A stretch of 64,000 nucleotides of DNA, taken from assembly GCF_014212135.1 (NCBI RefSeq), contig NZ_JACJVQ010000002.1, positions 310,001 through 374,000 on the forward strand. The letters run 5' to 3'. Shown here piece by piece: positions 1 to 8,259 of the stretch. Both the position numbers and the translations under genes were made by a program. Position 1 is the stretch's first letter, and each line of letters opens with the position of its first letter. The notes under the pieces are model-generated. The model did no database searches and was not told the DNA's origin. It saw only the letters and a program-made list of their open reading frames with translations. This DNA comes from Cohnella thailandensis. Lineage in GTDB: Bacteria > Bacillota > Bacilli > Paenibacillales > Paenibacillaceae.

Positions 1-965
1 TCCAGGATAAAGATAGACTGCAGAAGCGAAGCCGGGTGGTAGTCGGAGCAGATGATGCCCGCCGCCTCCGCCCGGATCGCGTCCAGCGCGGACATGTTCT
101 TGTCGTGCGAGCCTCCGCGTACGATGTTCGGCGCCCCTACGCACACCTGCAAGCCTTGCTTCGTCGCGTATTGAGCCGTCTCCAGATTAAGCGGGAACTC
201 GACGACGCCCGCATGGAAGGAACGGGAATGGTCCACCTGCCCCGCCGAATCGTCGTCATGCGAAGCGATCGCGATTCCCCTCTCCCTAGCATGCCCGGCA
301 AGCGCCCGAAGCTCCTCCCAATCGATCCGGCTTCGTCTCTCCTGCAGCTCCTCGACGATCGCGGCGGCCTCGTGGATGTCGACGCCCTGATTTTTCATCA
401 CATACCGCTCGAACGCACCGGGACGATGATACTGGCCGATGCCCGGCGCATGGTCCATAAACGATAAATAGTCGATGCTCCCGTCCTCGATCAGCCTTCG
501 GGCCAGCGGCATACCGGTCAGATGGGACACCTCATAACGGAGGTGAACGCGATGGCGAATCATTGCCCGCTCCCGCCTGCTTCGCAGGATATGCGCGATC
601 AGCTCGGAAGTCAGATGCTCCCCTCTCAGGCTTAGGCCGACTCCGAGAGACAGAGAGTGGTACATCGTCGTGATTCCGTGCAGCGCCAGCTTGCGCTCAT
701 ACTGGACAAACGCCATATCGAACGGGAAAAGCGTGTTCGGACGAGGCTCGACCTCCTTCTCGATCGCATCGCAATGCAGGTCGATCAGCCCGGGAAGCAC
801 CCAGGCTCCCTCGGCATCGACGACCTCGTCTTCCGGGGATAACGCCGCCGCGCTGCCCGAAGCCGCAATCTCGTTTATTCGTCCGTCTGAGAGAATAATA
901 TCCGCTTCCAGTACTTCCCCGGGCAGTACGACGCTGCCGCCGCGAACGATCAACCGTTTGTTCAT
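1..965 (-). CDS. phnM: PhnM-type phosphonate hydrolase, 3' end outside window
   Basis: Reading the minus strand from an ATG at 965 gives 321 open codons that run off the left edge, so the C-terminus is missing. The protein is an amidohydrolase-fold enzyme that matches PhnM, the alpha-D-ribose 1-methylphosphonate 5-triphosphate diphosphatase of the C-P lyase pathway. Family landmarks in order are LPGLIDLHCDAIEK near residue 60, FMDHAPGIGQ, ASHDDD, GAPNIVRGGSHDKN and CSDYHPASLL. These track the E. coli protein closely, including the metal-binding His/Asp residues. A GGGGAGAGG ribosome site lies just upstream of the start. Other phn genes would be expected beyond the left edge. The call rests on motif agreement only; a different amidohydrolase is unlikely given the GAPNIVRGGSH signature. 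Confidence 0.9.
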   Translation of the reverse strand, partial: MNKRLIVRGGSVVLPGEVLEADIILSDGRINEIAASGSAAALSPEDEVVDAEGAWVLPGLIDLHCDAIEKEVEPRPNTLFPFDMAFVQYERKLALHGITTMYHSLSLGVGLSLRGEHLTSELIAHILRSRRERAMIRHRVHLRYEVSHLTGMPLARRLIEDGSIDYLSFMDHAPGIGQYHRPGAFERYVMKNQGVDIHEAAAIVEELQERRSRIDWEELRALAGHARERGIAIASHDDDSAGQVDHSRSFHAGVVEFPLNLETAQYATKQGLQVCVGAPNIVRGGSHDKNMSALDAIRAEAAGIICSDYHPASLLQSIFIL

Positions 966-993
966 CTCGCCTCTCCCCTTTCCATATCCTCCT

Positions 994-1023
994 ATTTTAC
1001 ATAGCCCAAACCTAGCTTTACAA
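994..1023 (-). promoter_or_regulatory. Possible promoter of phnM
   Basis: On the minus strand TTGTAA and TAAAAT are separated by 18 nt, about 30 nt upstream of the phnM start and just past the prfC terminator. Weak match to the sigma-A consensus. Confidence 0.35.
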
Positions 1024-1026
1024 TGC

Positions 1027-1067
1027 AAAAAAAACTCCCGCCGCCTGATCCCTCAGACGAACGGGAG
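1027..1067 (-). terminator. Intrinsic terminator after prfC
   Basis: On the minus strand CTCCCG and CGGGAG (1062-1067 and 1035-1040) form a stem that is followed by a run of eight T. It lies 18 nt past the prfC stop codon. Confidence 0.75.
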
Positions 1068-1084
1068 CGCTTGATCCTTAGCCC

Positions 1085-2671
1085 TTAAGGAGCCGTCTCC
1101 AGGAACTGAACCTCCGGCATTCTCTCCATCGCCGTGCGCATCGCGTACTCGTTCTCGAACAGCGCGACGTAGTTGTCGTTCTTGTCCTTGACGAGCGTCG
1201 AGTTAATGCGGAACTTTGCCGGGTCGACCTTGTCGGCCACGATCCAACGGGCGAACTGGAACGTCGTGCGCGCTAGCTGGATGTCGACGCCGTATTCGTT
1301 CTTCATCCGGTACTCGAACACGTCGAACTGCAGCTGGCCTACGACGCCGAGATACGTATCTTCGAAAATGCCTGCCGAGCGGAATACCTGGACCATGCCT
1401 TCTTCCGTCAGCTGATCCAGCCCCTTGAGGTACTGCTTCTGCTTCAGCGCGTTCTTGACCGACACCTTGGAGAAAATCTCGGGAGAGAACGTCGGCAGCT
1501 CGTCGAACACGATGTTGCTGCCCTCGCTCAAGGAGTCGCCGATGCGGAAAATCCCCGGGTCGAACAAGCCGATAATGTCGCCCGGATAGGCGGTGTCGAT
1601 GATCTCGCGGTCCTGCGCGAGGAACTGCTGCGGCTGCGCCAGCTTGATCTCCTTGCCCGCGCGAACGTGGCGGACGCTCATGCCGCGCTGGAACTTGCCG
1701 GAGCAGATGCGCAGGAACGCCAGGCGGTCGCGGTGCGCCGGATTCATGTTCGCTTGGATCTTGAAGATGTAGCCGGAGAACTTCTCCTGATCCGGATCCA
1801 CCGGACCGTTCGTGCTCTTGCGGGAGGTCGGCTCCGGAGCGAGCTGCAGGAAGTTCTCGAGGAACGTCTGCACGCCGAAGTTGTTGACCGCGCTGCCGAA
1901 GAATACCGGCGTGAGCTGGCCTTGCAGCACTTTCTCGTAGTCGAACGGATCGCCCGCGACGTCGAGCAGCTCGAGATCCTGCGCCAGCTGATCGGCCAGG
2001 TAGTCGCCCGCCATCTCGCGGATACGCGGATCGTCGTAGCCTTCGACCTTACGAACCTCGATCGACGAATGATCGTTGCCTTGGAACAGCTCGACCTGGT
2101 TCTTCATCCGGTCGTACACGCCGGAGAGCTCGCGTCCCATGCCGATCGGCCAGTTCATCGGCACCGAACGGATGCCGAGCACGCGCTCGATCTCCTCGAG
2201 CAGGTCGAACGGGTTCTGGCCTTCGCGGTCCAGCTTATTAATGAAGGTAAAGATCGGAATGCCGCGCTTCGCGCACACCTGGAACAGCTTGATCGTCTGC
2301 GCCTCGACGCCCTTGGCGACGTCGATCAGCATCACGGCGCTGTCCGCGGCCGTCAGCGTCCGGTACGTGTCCTCCGAGAAGTCTTGGTGACCCGGCGTAT
2401 CGAGGATGTTCACGTGCTTGCCGGCATATTCGAATTGCATGACCGAAGACGTAACCGAGATACCGCGCTGCTTCTCGATCTCCATCCAGTCGCTCGTCGC
2501 GTGGCGGGCCGCTTTGCGCGCCTTGACGGATCCGGCGATATGGATGGCTCCTCCGTACAGGAGCAGCTTCTCGGTCAAAGTCGTTTTCCCCGCGTCGGGG
2601 TGAGAAATAATCGCGAAGGTGCGGCGCTTGGCCACCTCTTGTTTCAATTCTTCGCGCAACGTTTGGCTCAT
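1085..2671 (-). CDS. prfC: Peptide chain release factor 3
   Basis: A 528-residue translational GTPase that recycles RF1/RF2 from the ribosome after peptide release, in the cytosol. The G domain shows the P-loop SHPDAGKT near residue 24, switch II DTPGHQDF near 92 and NKLD near 145. The region after residue 200 has the RF3-specific middle and C-terminal domains (GYIFKIQANMNP, RDRLAFLRICSG). The length equals the usual RF3 size, which separates it from EF-G (about 700) and LepA (about 600). It is monocistronic, with an extended -10 promoter upstream and a terminator downstream. Not all Firmicutes keep prfC, but it is common in Paenibacillaceae. Confidence 0.97.
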   Translation of the reverse strand: MSQTLREELKQEVAKRRTFAIISHPDAGKTTLTEKLLLYGGAIHIAGSVKARKAARHATSDWMEIEKQRGISVTSSVMQFEYAGKHVNILDTPGHQDFSEDTYRTLTAADSAVMLIDVAKGVEAQTIKLFQVCAKRGIPIFTFINKLDREGQNPFDLLEEIERVLGIRSVPMNWPIGMGRELSGVYDRMKNQVELFQGNDHSSIEVRKVEGYDDPRIREMAGDYLADQLAQDLELLDVAGDPFDYEKVLQGQLTPVFFGSAVNNFGVQTFLENFLQLAPEPTSRKSTNGPVDPDQEKFSGYIFKIQANMNPAHRDRLAFLRICSGKFQRGMSVRHVRAGKEIKLAQPQQFLAQDREIIDTAYPGDIIGLFDPGIFRIGDSLSEGSNIVFDELPTFSPEIFSKVSVKNALKQKQYLKGLDQLTEEGMVQVFRSAGIFEDTYLGVVGQLQFDVFEYRMKNEYGVDIQLARTTFQFARWIVADKVDPAKFRINSTLVKDKNDNYVALFENEYAMRTAMERMPEVQFLETAP

Positions 2672-2709
2672 CGTCTGAAGTTCCCTTCCCTAGAAAAATG
2701 GCAATTTTC

Positions 2710-2718
2710 ATTATAGCA
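2710..2718 (-). promoter_or_regulatory. Extended -10 promoter of prfC
   Basis: The minus strand reads TGCTATAAT, an extended -10 element, about 40 nt upstream of the prfC start. No good -35 box is visible, as often seen with extended -10 promoters. Confidence 0.55.
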
Positions 2719-2740
2719 CAATGTCCCGCAGGAAAGGGAA

Positions 2741-2766
2741 AACGAACCGCGATTAGGCGGTTCGTT
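2741..2766 (-). terminator. Intrinsic terminator after the MFS pair
   Basis: AACGAACCGC pairs with GCGGTTCGTT (2741-2750 and 2757-2766). On the minus strand the stem is followed by TTTTCCCTTT. It lies just past the stop of the MFS gene that ends at 2779. Confidence 0.75.
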
Positions 2767-2778
2767 CGGGCTTGGCGC

Positions 2779-4320
2779 TTATGAATTCAATTGCGGTGCC
2801 GTTCCCGCCGCCGCTTCCTGGCCACCGCCTGAGTTCTCGTCCTTCTTGGACAGCACTTCCTTCTTCAGGAACCAGACGATGACGAAAGCCGCAACCGCGA
2901 AGCCGAGACCGATCGTGAAGATGTTCTGGAAGGCGTCCGAGAACGCGACCTGCACCTTCTCGATCAAGTCCGGGGCCAGCCCCTGGGGAATGTCTCCCTT
3001 CGCGATCGTATCCGCCGCGCCTTCCGGAAGCTGGTCGCTCAGCCCCATGACGCCGCTCTTGATATTCTTCGCGAGCAGGCTGCCGAACACGCTCATGCCG
3101 ATGGTAACTCCGATGGACTGGAACAGCTGGACGGTCGAGAGCGCGATCCCGCTATCCTTCTTGTCGACGGATTCCTGCACGATCAGATTGTCTCCTCCGA
3201 ACAGAGCGCCCATTCCGACGCCCATGATGACGAAGGTAATGATAATGTACAGGACGGTCGTCCCGACGCCGATCTGCGTCAGCAGATACATGCCGACGAT
3301 CGGCAGGATAAACGAGACGATGAACAGCGTGCGGTAAGGGACCCGGGTGATCAGGAAGCCGATCAGGATGCTGATCGGAATCGCCCCGGCCATGAACGCC
3401 AGATTGAGGTATCCCGAACCGGTCGGCGTCAGCCCCATGACGTTCTGGGCGAAGAACGGGAACGACGAGATGCCGCCCATGAGGCCCATCATCAAGACGA
3501 GAACGAACAACGACAGCACGACGACCGTCCGATTCTTGAATAAATGGAGCGGAATAAGAGGCTCCTTCGCCCTTCTTTCGATTCGAACGAGCAAGGCGAA
3601 CAGCAGCGCAGACAGGACGAATAATCCGATGACCCACGGAGACGACCAGGCAAGGCCTTGGGTATCGACCAGCACCGGCGCAAGCAGAAGCGAGAGCAAG
3701 CCCAGCATCATTACGAACGCGCCGGCCCAGTCGATCGACCGCTTCTCTTCCCCTTTCGTCTCCCGCAAGCCGATCCCGATGATCAAGGCGGCGAGCAGGC
3801 CGACCGGAATATTGATCAGGAACACCCAATGCCAGCTGATATGGTCGACGATATAACCGCCGACGGTCGGACCGAGCAGCTGCGGCAGGAACATGACCGG
3901 GCCGATCGCCGCCTGAATCTTGGCGCGCTGCTCGAGCGGATACGTGTCGCCCAGGATGACCATGGCAAGCGGCATGAGGCCGCCGGCGCCGATCCCCTGG
4001 ATTCCCCGGCCGACGAGAAGCATCGGCATCGAAACGGCAAGACCTCCTATGATGGAGCCGCCGATGAACAAAGCGATGGAAGTTAGATAAACCCTCTTGC
4101 GGCCGTACAAGTCGGCCAGCTTGCCGAGAATCGGCATGAACATCGTCATCGCCAGCATGTAGATGCCGGCCACCCATCCATATAGCGACAAGCCGTGCAG
4201 GTCGCGGATAATCGTCGGCATCGCCGTCGAGACGACGGTCTCGTCGAGCTCCGCGAAGATCAGCCCGATAAGCAGGCCGACGAGCACGAGAGCTTTGTTA
4301 TTGCTTTTGGCTAGAACCAT
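2779..4320 (-). CDS. DHA2-family MFS multidrug transporter
   Basis: About 513 residues with 14 predicted membrane segments, typical of the EmrB/QacA (DHA2) proton-driven drug exporters of the plasma membrane. The family D1 motif appears as LDETVVSTAMP in the first segment, the loop motif GKLADLYGRKR between segments 2 and 3, and motif C-like GPTVGGYIVDHISWHWVF after segment 5. I chose ATG 4320 because GGGGTG precedes it by about ten bases; an in-frame ATG at 4344 adds MSLGCSTT but has no ribosome site. It lies 122 nt downstream of a second DHA2 pump on the same strand, so the two are probably co-transcribed. Substrate cannot be read from sequence. Confidence 0.9.
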   Translation of the reverse strand: MVLAKSNNKALVLVGLLIGLIFAELDETVVSTAMPTIIRDLHGLSLYGWVAGIYMLAMTMFMPILGKLADLYGRKRVYLTSIALFIGGSIIGGLAVSMPMLLVGRGIQGIGAGGLMPLAMVILGDTYPLEQRAKIQAAIGPVMFLPQLLGPTVGGYIVDHISWHWVFLINIPVGLLAALIIGIGLRETKGEEKRSIDWAGAFVMMLGLLSLLLAPVLVDTQGLAWSSPWVIGLFVLSALLFALLVRIERRAKEPLIPLHLFKNRTVVVLSLFVLVLMMGLMGGISSFPFFAQNVMGLTPTGSGYLNLAFMAGAIPISILIGFLITRVPYRTLFIVSFILPIVGMYLLTQIGVGTTVLYIIITFVIMGVGMGALFGGDNLIVQESVDKKDSGIALSTVQLFQSIGVTIGMSVFGSLLAKNIKSGVMGLSDQLPEGAADTIAKGDIPQGLAPDLIEKVQVAFSDAFQNIFTIGLGFAVAAFVIVWFLKKEVLSKKDENSGGGQEAAAGTAPQLNS

Positions 4321-4442
4321 TGTCGTTGAACACCCCAAACTCATTTCGTTTAGGAGAATGCCGGCGAATCCCGTTTATTGGAAACCGATCTCCTAACGGA
4401 AACCAGCTTAAAAGCGAAAGATGAACTGAATATGAACGGCCG

Positions 4443-5957
4443 TTATTTCGCTTTCGCCGGAATGTCCAGCTTCGCCTTGCCCATGAAGCAGACGACGACA
4501 AGAGCCAGCACGGCCGGAACGAGCGCCCACAGGAACATATGCGTGATCGAAGAGGACATCGCGTCGATGATCTTATCCAGCACGTCCGGCGGAATCTGCG
4601 CCCGCTTCTCGGGAGTCAGCGACTCTCGAAGATCGCCGAGCGATTCGCCTGCCGGCGCGCCTCCGCCGCCTTCCGCGAACGATTCGCTCAGCTTCGACGT
4701 GAGCGTGTTCCGCTGCAGAATGCCGAACACGGTCAAACCGACGGTCATGCCCAGCGAGCGGACGAACGACATCGTCGCACTGGCCGAGCCGCGCTGCCTC
4801 TCGTCGAAGCTGTGCATGCTCGACATGCCGAGCACCGAGAACGAGAAGCCGACGCCGACGCCGGTGATGACGAGGTACAGCACGAGCATGAAGCGCGTCG
4901 TATCCGGCGTGATCGTGGAGAGCAGATAGGCTCCCAGCGTCAGGATCAAAGCGGAGACGATCATGACATTGCGGTAAGAGGTCTTCATCGACAAGACCGC
5001 TCCGATCTGCGCCGAGACGACCGATCCAAGCGTCAGAGGCAGCAGGATAAGGCCCGAATTCGTCGCGGAGCCTCCGTTTACCCCTTGGACAAAAATCGGA
5101 ATGTACATGGCGAACGTTATGAAGGCGGCGCCGTAGAACAAGCCGGCCAGCGTGCTCGAGGCGAACAGCCGCTTGCGGAACATGGCGTACGAGATGATCG
5201 GGTCCCTGGCCTTCGTCTCCGCGAAGAGGAAGACGGCGACGAGCACCGCGGCTCCCGCGAACAGCGACAGGATGACGGAGGAATTCCAAGCGTACTCCTG
5301 GCCGCCGAATTCAAGCGCGAACATCAGGCAGACGACGGCGCCCACGAGGGTCGAAGCCCCCCACCAATCGATCCGCTGCTTCTCATGAATCGGAGATTCT
5401 TTATAGTAAATAAGGATAAACGCCAAAGCGACGATGCCGATCGGGACGTTGATGTAGAAAATCCAGCGCCAATCGATGTGATCCGTGATATAAGCTCCGA
5501 GCAGCGGACCGATCAGGCTGGAGGTGCCGAACACCGCCCCGAAGATCCCCGACATGCTGCCCCGCTTCTCCAAGGGGACGACGTCGAACAGAATCGTGAA
5601 GGCGATCGGCATGAGCGCTCCGCCGCCGATTCCCTGAATCGCCCGATAAATGCTGAGCTCGACGATGCTGTGCGCCGTTCCGCACAGGATCGAGCCGAGC
5701 AGGAACATCGCGATGCCGAAGACAAAAAACCGTTTGCGCCCGTACATGTCGGACAGCTTGCCGAAGATCGGCATCCCCGCCATCTCCGTGACGAGATACG
5801 CGGACGTGACCCAGACGATCTTCTCGTAGCCTCCCAGGTCCGAGACGATCGTCGCCATCGAAGTGCCGACGATCGTGTTGTCGATGGCCGCCACGAAGAT
5901 CCCCAGCATGAGACCCGCCAGGATAAAGCCGATTCGATTGCCGTTGGCCGTTGCCAC
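4443..5957 (-). CDS. DHA2-family MFS multidrug transporter
   Basis: A 504-residue, 14-segment MFS exporter of the EmrB/QacA type. It carries IDNTIVGTSM in segment 1, GKLSDMYGRKRFF in the 2-3 loop and GPLLGAYITDHIDWRWIF after segment 5. The start is a GTG at 5957, preceded by GGGAGTGGAG at good spacing. It is clearly a paralogue of the next gene but not a recent duplicate, since loops and C-terminus differ. It begins 39 nt after the bactofilin gene bacF on the same strand, with no terminator visible between, so it may be the fourth gene of the yhbDEF operon. Substrate unknown. Confidence 0.9.
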   Translation of the reverse strand: MATANGNRIGFILAGLMLGIFVAAIDNTIVGTSMATIVSDLGGYEKIVWVTSAYLVTEMAGMPIFGKLSDMYGRKRFFVFGIAMFLLGSILCGTAHSIVELSIYRAIQGIGGGALMPIAFTILFDVVPLEKRGSMSGIFGAVFGTSSLIGPLLGAYITDHIDWRWIFYINVPIGIVALAFILIYYKESPIHEKQRIDWWGASTLVGAVVCLMFALEFGGQEYAWNSSVILSLFAGAAVLVAVFLFAETKARDPIISYAMFRKRLFASSTLAGLFYGAAFITFAMYIPIFVQGVNGGSATNSGLILLPLTLGSVVSAQIGAVLSMKTSYRNVMIVSALILTLGAYLLSTITPDTTRFMLVLYLVITGVGVGFSFSVLGMSSMHSFDERQRGSASATMSFVRSLGMTVGLTVFGILQRNTLTSKLSESFAEGGGGAPAGESLGDLRESLTPEKRAQIPPDVLDKIIDAMSSSITHMFLWALVPAVLALVVVCFMGKAKLDIPAKAK

Positions 5958-5996
5958 TTGCTCTCCACTCCCGTTTCTTCTATGGATTTATTTTAC

Positions 5997-6683
5997 TTAT
6001 TGGATGCGGATTTGCTCTCCGACCTTAGCTCTCCGGTCCAGCTTCAGCTCGCCGCGATATTCCACCCTTCCGATCTCGCAGCCGAGACCGATCGATACCC
6101 GATTGCCGCGCACGACGTCCGCCATGGTATTCTCCAGCTCGATGACGTCCCCCTCGATCGTTCCCGCCTTAATCACTTCATTGGGATGGGCGGCGAACAT
6201 CTTCTTGAGCTTCATCGCTTTGCTCTGCTTGATAAGAATATGGCCGCCGCCGATCTCCGATGCCGAAGACCCTCCGAACAGCCGAAGCTCCATCCGGTCG
6301 GCGCTGAGCAGCCCTCCCGCCCGAATCATTCCTTTGACGGTCATCTCCTCGAATTCGCAATCGCCTTCGACGGAGAACGAACCTCCGGGCACGTTCAAAG
6401 AATCGCCTTGAGCGCTCCCTTTCACTTGGATTTCCCCGGTCACCTTGGCCTCGCGGCTCTTTAGATCGCCATCGACCTTAAGTTCTCCCATGACCCGCAC
6501 CTTCTTCGCGACCAGGTCGCCTTCCACGACCGAGTTCCCGGTGCAGCCGAAGCTGTCGCACTCCGTGCGGCCGATCAGCTTGCCCTCTCCGACGATGGAG
6601 ACCCTGCCGAACGAACCTCCGTTCATCACCGACTCTCCGACCAGCCTCAAATTCCCTTGTTTTGCCGGAACCGACACTGCCAT
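5997..6683 (-). CDS. bacF: Bactofilin-like polymer-forming protein (YhbF/BacF-like)
   Basis: A 228-residue protein made largely of short beta-helical repeats (GELKVDGDLKSREAKV, GEIQVKGSAQGDSL and similar), the pattern of polymer-forming bactofilins. Its arrangement matches B. subtilis YhbF (BacF): a yhbD-type regulator gene, then two bactofilin genes, all on one strand. In B. subtilis these are linked to flagellar hook and filament assembly (published work); that role here is inference. The start has a strong AGGAGAGGAGG site. It is roughly twice the length of minimal bactofilins such as BacA and shares the IEGDxIxLExTxAxVVRG motif with its neighbour, so the two arose by duplication. Confidence 0.8.
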   Translation of the reverse strand: MAVSVPAKQGNLRLVGESVMNGGSFGRVSIVGEGKLIGRTECDSFGCTGNSVVEGDLVAKKVRVMGELKVDGDLKSREAKVTGEIQVKGSAQGDSLNVPGGSFSVEGDCEFEEMTVKGMIRAGGLLSADRMELRLFGGSSASEIGGGHILIKQSKAMKLKKMFAAHPNEVIKAGTIEGDVIELENTMADVVRGNRVSIGLGCEIGRVEYRGELKLDRRAKVGEQIRIQ

Positions 6684-6706
6684 CTCCTCCTCTCCTCTCG
6701 CTTTCC

Positions 6707-7393
6707 TTAAACTTTAACCGGATTCTCGACTCTGGCATCCGGGTGCACGTTCAGCTCTCCCGTATACTCGACCCGGCCGATCTTGCAGCCCTTGCCGACA
6801 TGGACGACGGAGCCTCTCACCACCGAAGCCGTCGTATGCTCGAGATCGATTCGGTCTCCTTCGATCGTGTCCGCCTCCGTGATCGCCGTCAGCTTCGGGA
6901 TCGCCCAGCTCCACATCGTCCTCCATCTGCTGCCGCCCGTTCCCCTGCGGATCCGGATGCTCTCCCCGCCGATCTCCCTGGCCGTGCAGCGGCCTTCGGC
7001 CGTCAGGTTCACTTCGCCGGCGTTCAGCAACCCTCCGACCTCGACGCAGCCTCTGCCGTGGAAGCTCTCCGCCGACAGGTCGCCTTGCACGACGATATAG
7101 CCGTTCAGCTCGACCTTCTCCCCGCGGAACTCTCCCTTGACTTTAATCATTCCGTTCAAGACCGCGTTGCCTGCCTCCAGCAGGCGGACCGCATTCAGCT
7201 TCCCGTCGCATTCCAGCTCCCGGGCCCGAATCGTTCCCTGCGCGGTAGCCATCCCGTTAAGCCTCAGCTTCTCGCATTCGATGTCCCCCTTCAGCCGGCT
7301 GACGCCGTCGATGCGCACCTCGCGATAGGTTCCGCCCGAAGCCTGCCCGACCCCGTTGATCTTCAAATCCGGATAGGTCGCCTTTCGTTCCAT
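6707..7393 (-). CDS. bacE: Bactofilin-like polymer-forming protein (YhbE/BacE-like)
   Basis: A 228-residue paralogue of the downstream bactofilin, again built of short beta repeats (GVSRLKGDIECEKLRL, GMIKVKGEFRGEKVEL). The C-terminal block IEGDRIDLEHTTASVVRG followed by GKGCKIGRVEYTGEL repeats the equivalent block of the neighbour. The start ATG at 7393 has GGAGGGG upstream. It sits 23 nt before bacF and 15 nt after yhbD, so a three-gene operon is clear. It is cytoplasmic with no signal peptide, expected to polymerise without nucleotide. Matching to BacE rather than BacF rests on gene order only. Confidence 0.8.
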   Translation of the reverse strand: MERKATYPDLKINGVGQASGGTYREVRIDGVSRLKGDIECEKLRLNGMATAQGTIRARELECDGKLNAVRLLEAGNAVLNGMIKVKGEFRGEKVELNGYIVVQGDLSAESFHGRGCVEVGGLLNAGEVNLTAEGRCTAREIGGESIRIRRGTGGSRWRTMWSWAIPKLTAITEADTIEGDRIDLEHTTASVVRGSVVHVGKGCKIGRVEYTGELNVHPDARVENPVKV

Positions 7394-7408
7394 GTCCGTT
7401 CCCCTCCA

Positions 7409-8035
7409 TTAAGCCAGCTTTAGCTTAAGCTGCTCGATATAATCCGTCAGCGCCGCCTTGGCGACGACCTTCGTTCCGCTCTCGAAGTACATCTCCGCCG
7501 GGGAAGCCGCGAGAGCGAACACCGGAACCCCCATCTTGCGGATGAAGACGAGCTCGCACGCCCTGCCCTCGAACTTCTCCCCGTGCTCCTTCAGCGTCTG
7601 AAGCAGCAGCTCGCCTTCGTCCAGGCTCATCGCTCCCGAGAGCAGAAGCTGATCGACCGTATAGAACGCCAGGATCTGCTCGAACGAATACACCGTGTTG
7701 TCCGGATCCTTCTCGCCGAATCGATTCATCACAACTCTCGAAACAATGTTACGTTTCATTAACTCGTCTTTGCGCATCGGATGGTCGAACACGAACGGGG
7801 ACAATTTATCCGCCAGCTCGTCGAGGGACAGATCGTCTTTCATGTTGACGATTTTATCGATGCGGGGCAGAATGAGCTCCTTCGGAAAAAAGGTCTCTTG
7901 CCCGGTAAACGTAGACTTGCGAATGAACCACTCTTCGGGAATCAGCTGCTTGCGCTTCCAGCGATACAGCTGACCGTAGGAGATTCCCGTCATCTCCAGC
8001 AGCTCTTTCTTCGAGATGAGCTCCTTCTCCGACAT
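7409..8035 (-). CDS. yhbD: YhbD-like MerR-type regulator (DUF4004)
   Basis: A 208-residue protein whose N-terminus (LISKKELLEMTGISYGQLYR, then WKRKQLIPEEWFIRKS) is the MerR-like winged helix-turn-helix of B. subtilis YhbD, the first gene of the bactofilin operon there. The remaining 150 residues are the DUF4004 effector part; no metal-binding cysteine cluster is visible. ATG 8035 is preferred because AAGGAG precedes it by ten bases; ATG 8041 is an alternative. A near-perfect inverted repeat at 8059-8086 lies right upstream and covers the promoter, so autoregulation of yhbD-bacE-bacF is likely (inference). Confidence 0.85.
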   Translation of the reverse strand: MSEKELISKKELLEMTGISYGQLYRWKRKQLIPEEWFIRKSTFTGQETFFPKELILPRIDKIVNMKDDLSLDELADKLSPFVFDHPMRKDELMKRNIVSRVVMNRFGEKDPDNTVYSFEQILAFYTVDQLLLSGAMSLDEGELLLQTLKEHGEKFEGRACELVFIRKMGVPVFALAASPAEMYFESGTKVVAKAALTDYIEQLKLKLA

Positions 8036-8058
8036 CGTCATCACGCTCCTTGATGAGA

Positions 8059-8086
8059 ACAATGTAACATAACACTGTTACGTTGT
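8059..8086 (-). promoter_or_regulatory. Inverted-repeat operator and promoter of yhbDEF
   Basis: ACAATGTAAC and GTTACGTTGT are complementary in nine of ten positions and are 8 nt apart. On the minus strand the dyad spans TTTACA and TACATT at a 17-nt spacing, so it covers both promoter boxes, as expected for a MerR-type regulator. Confidence 0.6.
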
Positions 8087-8198
8087 AAACCGCGAAACGA
8101 ACCCTTTTCTGCAAATTCCACGGCCGCTAACCGCTACCATCGATTTTCCACTGAATTGTGATCGATTTTCTTCGGTAGTTCGTTTGGTAATAATCCCC

Positions 8199-8204
8199 TA
8201 TAAT
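8199..8204 (+). promoter_or_regulatory. -10 box for the ABC exporter operon
   Basis: TATAAT, 56 nt before the ATPase start codon. No convincing -35 box is seen 16-18 nt upstream. Confidence 0.45.
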
Positions 8205-8259
8205 ATTTTCTTAATATCATTGTTTTCCAACAAATTACATCCTAAGGGGTCGTTGACGC

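Noticed and set aside
1667..2716. 349-codon open frame opposite prfC
   Set aside because: Shadow of prfC; no ribosome site or family signature.
4539..6464. 641-codon open frame on the plus strand
   Set aside because: Spans two real genes (MFS and BacF) in antisense; Arg/Asp/His-rich and without motifs.
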